A DNA stretch of 43,975 nucleotides. Source: an uncultured Verrucomicrobiota bacterium (lineage in GTDB: Bacteria; Verrucomicrobiota; Verrucomicrobiia; Opitutales; Opitutaceae). The stretch lies in assembly GCA_903876795.1 (NCBI GenBank), contig CAIRBK010000103.1, forward strand, positions 1-43,975, in the 5' to 3' direction. A program made the position numbers and the translations under genes. Below are positions 37,433-43,975 of the stretch, one piece after another. The notes under the pieces were generated by a model. It ran no database searches. It saw nothing but the letters and a program-made list of their open reading frames with translations, and was not told the DNA's origin. How positions within the stretch are numbered: position 1 is the stretch's first letter; every line of letters begins with the position of its first letter.

Positions 37433-40400
37433 GTGAATCCGGAAGAAAACGAAATGCTGGGTCTCTTCGTCCAGGAGGCCGGAGAGCATCTCGAAACCTT
37501 GGAAAACGATCTGGTCTCTCTGGAGGCCAACCCGAACGACTCCGCCCTGCTCAATCGCCTTTTCCGGGCCATTCACAGCGTCAAGGGAACCGCAGGTTTC
37601 TTCGGTCTCACCCCCATCACCAACCTGGCGCACGTCATGGAGAGCGTCATGGCCCTCGTCCGCGACGGCCGCATGGCCGCCACCCGCGATCTCATCAACC
37701 TGTTCCTCGCCGGCTCCGACAAACTCAAGGCCATGGTCTTGGCGCCGGATCACGCTGCGGATATATCCACCTTGGAGGAACGCACCGCCTTGCACGCCTT
37801 GCTGGAAATCGAGCCTCCGGCACATGTTTCAACCGAAGAGCGCGCCGGCCTCCCGCTCCACCTCAGCGCGTTCAACATCGATCCGGCCTTGGTTAGAAAC
37901 TCCCTGGAACACGGCTACAACGTCTACGTCGTGCGTCTGAACCTGGCCACCGACATCGAGGCCAAAGGGCAGACCATCCTCGACTACTTCCGGGACATCG
38001 AGTCCCTCGGCACCCTGATCGATTCGGCCACCGACGTGAGCGAATCGGGCGGCCTCAGCGAGGAAGTCACCGGCAAAATCATTTGCTCCCTGCTGTTCTC
38101 GACCGCCATGGAGCCCGACCTGCTCCTTTGCGCCTTTAACCTGCCCCCGGAGCAACTCACCGAGATTCCCTCCGATGTGCTCCGCGATTGGGTCAAGAGC
38201 CAGCCCACGGTCGTCCCGGCGAAAAGCGTCGCCGTCACCCCGCCGGCCGCACCCACGAGCCCCGCCGCACCCAAGGCGCCCCAACCGGCCCCTCCCGCCC
38301 CGGTGGCCTACCCCCACCCCGAGGCTGCCCCGCCTCGCGAGGAAACCCTCGTCAAGGCTCCGCCGGTCGCCTCTTCGGCTTCCCCTGCGCCCGCCGCACC
38401 GGCGGCCGTCTCTCGCGCCAAGATCGATGAAACCGTGCGTATTTCCGTCTCCCTGCTCGACGGCCTGATGAACCTTGCCGGCGAGATGGTGCTCGGCCGC
38501 AATCAACTGCTGCGCATCGCCTCGGCCACGGGACGCGAGAGAACGTTGTCCTCCACCGGCCTCGACGGTCTGCCCGAGGTCATCCAGGGCATCAGCGGCG
38601 TCACCTCCGAACTCCAGCGCACCATCATGCGGGCCCGCCTGCAGCCGGTCGGCGGGCTCTTCGGCAAGTTCAACCGCATCATGCGCGACCTCGGCCAAAA
38701 GCTGGGCAAGGACATCCGCCTCGAAACCGTGGGCGACGATGTCGAACTTGACCGCACGTTGATCGAGGGACTCTCCGACCCTCTCACCCACCTGGTCCGC
38801 AACAGCGCCGACCACGGTATCGAACCCGCCGAGGACCGTGTCCGCGCCGGCAAACCCGCCCACGGCCAGGTCCGCATTTCCGCCGCCCATCTCGCCGGCC
38901 GCGTGCAGATCGAGGTCCGCGACGACGGGCGCGGCCTTAACCCGGAAAAACTCAAGGCCAAGGCGGTCGAAAAAAAGCTCATCACCCCCGAGCAGGCCGC
39001 CCGTCTCGGTGAACAGCAGGCCTGGCAACTGATCTTCGCCCCGGGGTTCTCCACCGCTGCGGTCGTCAGCGACGTTTCCGGCCGCGGCGTGGGCATGGAC
39101 GTGGTCAAGACCAACATCGAACGTCTCGGTGGCCGCGTTGAAATCCAGTCCGTCCTCGGTCATGGCATGGCCATCATCATCCGGCTGCCCCTCACGCTGG
39201 CGATCATCCCGGCCCTCGTCATCGGGTGCGGTGGGCGCCACTTTGCCGTTCCCCAGCTCAACCTCCAGGAAATCGTCCGCCCGGGCCCCGAGCGCCCCAT
39301 CGAAGATTTTGGCGGTTCCCGCATTCTCCGTCTGCGCGACGAATTGCTGCCGGTTCTGGACCTGACGAAACTCCTCGGCCTGCCCGACGTCCACACCGCG
39401 GAGTGCCCCGGATTCATCCTCATCCTCAAGCTCGACGACCGCCGCTTCGGCCTCCACGTCGAAAACATCGCCGACACCGAGGAAATCGTGGTCAAGCCGC
39501 TCGGACGCTTCCTCCAGGGCAACTCGTTCTACTCGGGCGCCACTCTGCTCGGCCAGGGCGAGATCGCCCTCATCCTGGATCTGGCCGGCATCGCCAACGG
39601 CCGGTTGCCTCCCGAAACCGCCCGCCAGGCGACGCAGACAACCGCCGCGGCCGACTCGGAGCGCATCCTGCTCTTCCGCGACGGTTCCGCCGAGACCTAC
39701 GCCCTGCACATCGCCAACATCGGACGTATCGAAAAGGTCCCGACCGACCGCATCGAACGGATCGGGGGGCTTGATTACCTTCGTCAAAAAGGCGGCCCCA
39801 CTTTGCGTCTGCTGCGTCTCCACGACCACCTGCCCGTCGCCCACGCCGGCCCCCTGCCCGCCGAGGTGCATGTCATCATCCCGAGGCTGGTCGACCACCC
39901 GATCGCCATCCTTGCCGAACAAATCATCGACGCCGCCGACCTGCCGCAGGGCGCGCTGGACGGTCGCTCGCTCAAGGCGCCCGGAATCCTCGGCACGGCT
40001 TCCGTGCAAAACCGCCTCAAGGTGGTCATCGATCTCTACGGCCTGTTGCAAGCCGCCGGGATAACCGTCGCCACCCGCCCGGGTGACCTCACCCAACTGC
40101 GCGTCCTGCTGGCCGAGGACACCGCCTTCTTCCGCGAAGCGGTCCGCCGCGGGCTCCAGGGCGTCGTTCAGACACTCGACTTGGCCAACGACGGCGAGGA
40201 AGCGTGGCAACGGCTTCACTCCGGTCACTACGATCTGTTGATCACCGACCTGGAGATGCCCCGGCTCAACGGCTTTGAGCTCACCGCCCGCATCCGCGGT
40301 GACGCCCATCTCAAAAACCTTCCCGTCATCGCCCTTTCAGCCCGCGACAGCGCCGACTTCCAGGAACGCGCCCGCGTCGCCGGTATCAACCACTACGAAA

Positions 40401-40465
40401 CCAAGCTCGACCGTGAACGCCTCTGCAAGGCGATCACTCACCTCCTCCCGGACTCCCACTCTTAA
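37433..40465 (+). CDS. cheA: Hybrid CheA histidine kinase with C-terminal receiver
   Basis: The 1010-residue chemosensory kinase has, in order, an Hpt domain (about 1-115) with H48 in [12 protein letters not shown] and an unassigned domain about 140-260. A Pro/Ala-rich linker (265-335), dimerisation and ATPase domains (about 335-590; [28 protein letters not shown]) and two CheW-like domains (about 595-870) follow. A receiver domain (about 880-1005) has phospho-acceptor D939 in [13 protein letters not shown]. The fused receiver and doubled CheW part are unlike E. coli CheA and resemble CheA/Y hybrids of alternative chemosensory systems. It starts with GTG 37433, two bases after the STAS stop. 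The internal receiver may act as phosphate sink or output. Confidence 0.94.
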   Translation: MNPEENEMLGLFVQEAGEHLETLENDLVSLEANPNDSALLNRLFRAIHSVKGTAGFFGLTPITNLAHVMESVMALVRDGRMAATRDLINLFLAGSDKLKAMVLAPDHAADISTLEERTALHALLEIEPPAHVSTEERAGLPLHLSAFNIDPALVRNSLEHGYNVYVVRLNLATDIEAKGQTILDYFRDIESLGTLIDSATDVSESGGLSEEVTGKIICSLLFSTAMEPDLLLCAFNLPPEQLTEIPSDVLRDWVKSQPTVVPAKSVAVTPPAAPTSPAAPKAPQPAPPAPVAYPHPEAAPPREETLVKAPPVASSASPAPAAPAAVSRAKIDETVRISVSLLDGLMNLAGEMVLGRNQLLRIASATGRERTLSSTGLDGLPEVIQGISGVTSELQRTIMRARLQPVGGLFGKFNRIMRDLGQKLGKDIRLETVGDDVELDRTLIEGLSDPLTHLVRNSADHGIEPAEDRVRAGKPAHGQVRISAAHLAGRVQIEVRDDGRGLNPEKLKAKAVEKKLITPEQAARLGEQQAWQLIFAPGFSTAAVVSDVSGRGVGMDVVKTNIERLGGRVEIQSVLGHGMAIIIRLPLTLAIIPALVIGCGGRHFAVPQLNLQEIVRPGPERPIEDFGGSRILRLRDELLPVLDLTKLLGLPDVHTAECPGFILILKLDDRRFGLHVENIADTEEIVVKPLGRFLQGNSFYSGATLLGQGEIALILDLAGIANGRLPPETARQATQTTAAADSERILLFRDGSAETYALHIANIGRIEKVPTDRIERIGGLDYLRQKGGPTLRLLRLHDHLPVAHAGPLPAEVHVIIPRLVDHPIAILAEQIIDAADLPQGALDGRSLKAPGILGTASVQNRLKVVIDLYGLLQAAGITVATRPGDLTQLRVLLAEDTAFFREAVRRGLQGVVQTLDLANDGEEAWQRLHSGHYDLLITDLEMPRLNGFELTARIRGDAHLKNLPVIALSARDSADFQERARVAGINHYETKLDRERLCKAITHLLPDSHS

Positions 40466-40497
40466 GCCTCACCCAACCTCGCCCGCCGCCTACTGCC

Positions 40498-42603
40498 ATG
40501 AAACTCAAACTTACCGGTCGCTTTGTCCTTATACTCCTCACTGTCGGCCTTGTCCCCCTGCTGGTGCTCGCCGGCCTAAGCCTGCGCTCGACCGCCAAAA
40601 TCGCGGCCGCGTCCTCTGAAAATCTGGAAAAAGCCGCCTCGGGCACGCTGGATACGATCGAGCGCAACCTGTTCGAGCGTTATGGCGACGTGCAGGCTTT
40701 TGCCACCAACCCCCTGGCCAGAGTCGACGATGTGGCCACCAACCCCGAAGCCCGCGCACGCCTGGTCGAGGCCTCCAATGCCTACATCAAACTCTACGGG
40801 CTCTACGCCCTGAGCATCATCACCGACGCCTCCGGCAAGGTCATCGCCGTGAACACCGCCAACGCGACCGGCAAGCCGCTCGACACCGGTTTCATGCTGG
40901 GGACTGATTACTCCAAGGCCTCCTGGTTCCGCGATGCCCGCGACGGCCGCTTCCTCAAATCCGACATTCTCGATGGCACGGTGGTGGAGGACGTCGCCCA
41001 GGATTCCGATGCGATGCGTGTCTACGGGAAGGATACTTTGACCATCAGCTTCTCGGCCCCCATCACCAACGCAAAGGGCGAGTTCATCGGCGTCTGGCGC
41101 AACCTCGCCGACTTCGGCCTCATCGTCGAAGCGATCATCAAAACCAACTGGGAGCGTATGGACGAACAAAAACTGGGCGCTGCCCAGTTTGCTCTTTTGG
41201 ATAAGAACGGCGTCCTGCTCGCCTCCTACGATCCTGAGCACGATGGCAGCAAAGACTTCCGCCGAGATTTCTCCAGCCTGCTCAAGCAAAACCTCGCCTC
41301 TTCCATCGAAAGCGCCCGCACCGCCGTAGGCCTTAAGCCGGGTATCTCTGGAACCGGTCGCGACTTTGACCCGGTCGAGGACCATTGGCACCTCTCCGGT
41401 TACGCCAAATCCGAAGGCGCCCTGGGTTATCCCGGTCTGGGCTGGTCGCTGTTGGTCCAATGCCCCGAGCATGTGATCCATGCCGAAATCGACGCCGCCG
41501 ACCGTGCGACTTACGCCACCGTGGGCGTTTCGGCCGTTATCCTGGTGTTGGTCGCCTTCCTGGTCGCCCGCTCCATCACCAAGCCCATCCAGAAGTGTGT
41601 CGGTGCCATGGACCAACTGGCCAAGGGCGACCTGACCGCCAGTGTCGGCATCAACCGTTTCGACGAAATCGGCACCCTCAGCCGCGCCATCGACACCAGC
41701 ATCGTCAGCCTGCGGGACCTCGTCGGCCAACTGGCCAAATCTTCGGGCGACCTCATCACCTCCGCCAAGACCCTCAACGACACGGCCATCACCCAGGCGG
41801 CGGCCGCCGAGGAGACCACCGTGCAGGCGCATACCGTGGCCTCCGCCGGCGAGGAGTTGTCGATCAACGCGAAGGTCATGTCCGAGTCGGCCACGCAGAT
41901 CACCCAGTCCACCACGACGGTGGCCGCCGCGATGGAGGAGATGTCCTCTTCCATCCAGGAGGTCGCCCGCAACTGCGCCCAGGAATCCGAGATCGCCCGC
42001 AAGGCCGACACCCAGGCCCGCCAGACCCGCGAGCTGATGACCAAACTCGACGAATCCGCCCGCCAGATCGGCAAGGTCGTCGAACTGATCAACCGCATCG
42101 CCGAACAGACCAACCTGCTCGCCCTCAACGCCACCATCGAGGCCGCCTCCGCCGGCGAGGCCGGCCGCGGCTTCGCCGTCGTCGCCAACGAGGTCAAGGA
42201 ACTCGCCCGCCAGTCCGCCGCCGCCACCGAGGACATCCGCAAGCAGATCGCCCTCATCCAGGACAACGCCGGCGCCTCCATGAAATCCCTCGACGAGGTC
42301 GCCAAGGTCATCGAACAGGTCTCCCACATCTCCTCGTCCATCGCCGCCGCCGTCGAGGAACAGTCCGCCACCACCTCCGAGATCGTCGGCACCATCCACA
42401 ACGTCTCCACGGCCTCCGCGACGCTTAATAAAAACGTGCAAAACACCGCCGAGGGTGCGACCGAGGTCGCCCGCAACATCGCCGGCGTCTCCCAAGCCGC
42501 CTCCGAAGGCGCCAAAGGCGCCGCCCTCATCAGCTCCAGCGCCACCCGGCTCGACGCCTTGTCGTCCACCCTCAACCAACTCGTCACCCGTTTCAGGCTC
42601 TAA
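40498..42603 (+). CDS. Methyl-accepting chemotaxis protein with extracytoplasmic Cache-like sensor
   Basis: The 701-residue chemoreceptor has membrane segments at about residues 8-28 and 338-358. They flank a large periplasmic region (about 30-335) whose pattern ([37 protein letters not shown]) fits a double Cache sensor. A HAMP linker (about 359-412) and the cytoplasmic signalling domain follow, with the conserved tip [20 protein letters not shown] near 530-550. Ligand unknown. It starts 32 bases after cheA. From 41761 on, at least 158 bases are nearly identical to the next receptor gene. Confidence 0.94.
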   Translation: MKLKLTGRFVLILLTVGLVPLLVLAGLSLRSTAKIAAASSENLEKAASGTLDTIERNLFERYGDVQAFATNPLARVDDVATNPEARARLVEASNAYIKLYGLYALSIITDASGKVIAVNTANATGKPLDTGFMLGTDYSKASWFRDARDGRFLKSDILDGTVVEDVAQDSDAMRVYGKDTLTISFSAPITNAKGEFIGVWRNLADFGLIVEAIIKTNWERMDEQKLGAAQFALLDKNGVLLASYDPEHDGSKDFRRDFSSLLKQNLASSIESARTAVGLKPGISGTGRDFDPVEDHWHLSGYAKSEGALGYPGLGWSLLVQCPEHVIHAEIDAADRATYATVGVSAVILVLVAFLVARSITKPIQKCVGAMDQLAKGDLTASVGINRFDEIGTLSRAIDTSIVSLRDLVGQLAKSSGDLITSAKTLNDTAITQAAAAEETTVQAHTVASAGEELSINAKVMSESATQITQSTTTVAAAMEEMSSSIQEVARNCAQESEIARKADTQARQTRELMTKLDESARQIGKVVELINRIAEQTNLLALNATIEAASAGEAGRGFAVVANEVKELARQSAAATEDIRKQIALIQDNAGASMKSLDEVAKVIEQVSHISSSIAAAVEEQSATTSEIVGTIHNVSTASATLNKNVQNTAEGATEVARNIAGVSQAASEGAKGAALISSSATRLDALSSTLNQLVTRFRL

Positions 42604-42623
42604 CCCCGCACCTCTGCCCCTGC

Positions 42624-43975
42624 ATGAAACTGTCCCTCGGCCTCAAAATATCGCTCGGCTTCGCCGGCGTGCTGGTGCTCACCAGCCTCCTCGGCGTCAA
42701 CGCCGCCCGCGATATGCGGCACACTTCCGAGACGTCGAATCTGCTCTCGCAACGCTACATTCCGCAGTTGGATTTCGCCGGGAAGCTGGACGCCGCCATG
42801 AGCCGGGCCCAGCTAGCCATCCGCAGTTATTCCTACACGGGCGAGGATTCATTCCTCTCCCAATGCCGGGAGCACCTCAAGACCGCCGGATACCACCTGG
42901 AGGATCTTAAAAAAATCTCCGCCGCCAACCCCGACCTGCTTACGCTCAAGGACAGGGTCCGCCAACTCGTGCCCAACTTCGAAAACTACCAGCAACTGGT
43001 GGATGAGACGGGGGTGGACAACCGCGCCATCGTCTCGTCGCGGGACACCATGAACCGCAACGCGGCCGCCGTCATCGCCCAGTTGGAACCGCTTATCGGA
43101 AAACAACAGGCCGCCCTGCTCTCCGAAATCAAGGCCGGAACTGACTCCCCGCAACTCGTCGAGCGCACCACCAAGGTCCGTCTACTTACCGAACTCCTTT
43201 CCGAGATCAACCGCGTCCGCGTCGCCGCCTTTAACGCCCAGTTGACCAGGAAAGCAGATCTGTTCTCAGAGGGGCTCGGTCGGTTTGACCGCATAACGGC
43301 CGTGCAGGAGAGCCTTCGCCCGCTTTTTCACCAACCCGGCGATGTCGCCGATCTCGAAAGGATCCGCAGCGAGATCACCGACTACCGCAAGGCCCTCGAC
43401 GATCTTTATAAAAAGCACGTCGAGTTGAGCGCCACCGTCGAGCGCCGGGCACTTCTCGGGGCCGAGACCAATGCACTGAGCATGCAGATCATCAACGAAA
43501 ACATCCAGCGCACGACCGAGATTTCCCGCTCCGCATCCTCCGCCCTCGGCATCCAGGTCAAGGCCTCCGTCATCGGCCTGATCGTGACCTTGGCCCTCGG
43601 CCTGGCCATCGCCTTTTACATCACCCGGTCAATCACCCGCCCGATAAGCGAGTGTGTCGGCGCCATGAACCTGCTCGCCCAGGGAGATCTCACCTCCGGG
43701 GTCGCCTTCCAGCGTCATGACGAACTCGGCACGCTCGGCAAGTCCATCAACTCCAGCATAGGCAACCTGCGTCAATTGGTCGGCAGCGTCACCCAGTCGG
43801 CCGGCGAGTTGATGAAGTCCGCCAAGACCCTCAACGACACGGCCACCACCCAGGCGGCGGCCGCCGAGGAGACCACCGTGCAGGCGCATACCGTGGCCTC
43901 CGCCGGCGAGGAGTTGTCGATCAACGCGAAGGTCATGTCCGAGTCGGCCACGCAGATCACCCAGTCCACCACGAC
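42624..43975 (+). CDS. Methyl-accepting chemotaxis protein, second receptor (3' end outside window)
   Basis: The frame from ATG 42624 (MKLSLGLKISLGFAGVLVLT) stays open to the window end, giving 450 residues. After membrane segment one (about 8-26), an all-helical periplasmic region to about residue 310 has the look of a four-helix-bundle or HBM sensor, with no Cache pattern. Membrane segment two (VIGLIVTLALGLAIAFYI) and a HAMP linker follow, then the start of the signalling domain. It is 20 bases downstream of the first receptor. The last 158 bases match 41761-41918 with one difference. The conserved tip and C-terminus lie outside the window. Confidence 0.92.
   Translation, partial: MKLSLGLKISLGFAGVLVLTSLLGVNAARDMRHTSETSNLLSQRYIPQLDFAGKLDAAMSRAQLAIRSYSYTGEDSFLSQCREHLKTAGYHLEDLKKISAANPDLLTLKDRVRQLVPNFENYQQLVDETGVDNRAIVSSRDTMNRNAAAVIAQLEPLIGKQQAALLSEIKAGTDSPQLVERTTKVRLLTELLSEINRVRVAAFNAQLTRKADLFSEGLGRFDRITAVQESLRPLFHQPGDVADLERIRSEITDYRKALDDLYKKHVELSATVERRALLGAETNALSMQIINENIQRTTEISRSASSALGIQVKASVIGLIVTLALGLAIAFYITRSITRPISECVGAMNLLAQGDLTSGVAFQRHDELGTLGKSINSSIGNLRQLVGSVTQSAGELMKSAKTLNDTATTQAAAAEETTVQAHTVASAGEELSINAKVMSESATQITQSTT

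Overview
The window is high-GC, gene-dense bacterial DNA. It carries housekeeping genes (trpS, typA, pyrE, ispH, fabV, dinB, recN, menB, menD, purL, kup), two tRNA genes and the start of a chemosensory operon. Overall protein style (a plant/cyanobacterial-type IspH with a long extension, FabV as enoyl reductase, classical Men genes, a hybrid CheA with an adjacent STAS protein) suggests Verrucomicrobiota, probably Opitutales/Opitutaceae. That placement is inference from familiarity; no database was searched.

Layout. 1-144: end of an IS3-family insertion sequence that runs off the left edge. 360-2042 (minus): trpS and a left-handed beta-helix protein. 2111-6967 (plus): a PIG-L/LmbE deacetylase, typA/bipA with a clear terminator, and an SbmA/YddA-type ABC transporter. 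7075-12935: tRNA-Pro(CGG), an HDOD protein, a convergent HTH plus metallo-beta-lactamase-fold protein, pyrE, an AlkC-type DNA glycosylase, a small acidic protein and an extended ispH. 12942-15525 (minus): a tightly coupled three-gene operon of an orphan ParA ATPase, an unknown protein and a coiled-coil protein. 15744-18866 (plus): a CheY-like receiver, a GreA/B-like protein, fabV and a membrane-anchored unknown. 18879-22158: a 163-bp repeat with terminal inverted repeats, dinB and recN (minus), and tRNA-Val(GAC). 22444-26396: hsp20, a frameshifted DMT transporter, two unknown genes, the second copy of the 163-bp repeat, and yqeY. 26427-32198: menB, kup, an MFS-like transporter and menD. 32292-36197: purL. 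36623 to the right edge: cheW, STAS, hybrid cheA, a chemoreceptor and the start of a second chemoreceptor.

How parts fit together. dinB-recN (with alkC further left) serve DNA damage tolerance and repair. menB and menD serve menaquinone synthesis but sit on either side of two transporters. The last five genes form one chemosensory signalling unit in which the two receptors have unrelated sensor regions but almost identical DNA in the shared part of the signalling domain. The least explained items are the ParA trio (a candidate intracellular positioning system with no parB partner in view), the pair of 163-bp mobile-looking repeats, the about 170-residue N-terminal addition to IspH, and the HTH-fused metallo-beta-lactamase-fold protein with an altered metal motif.
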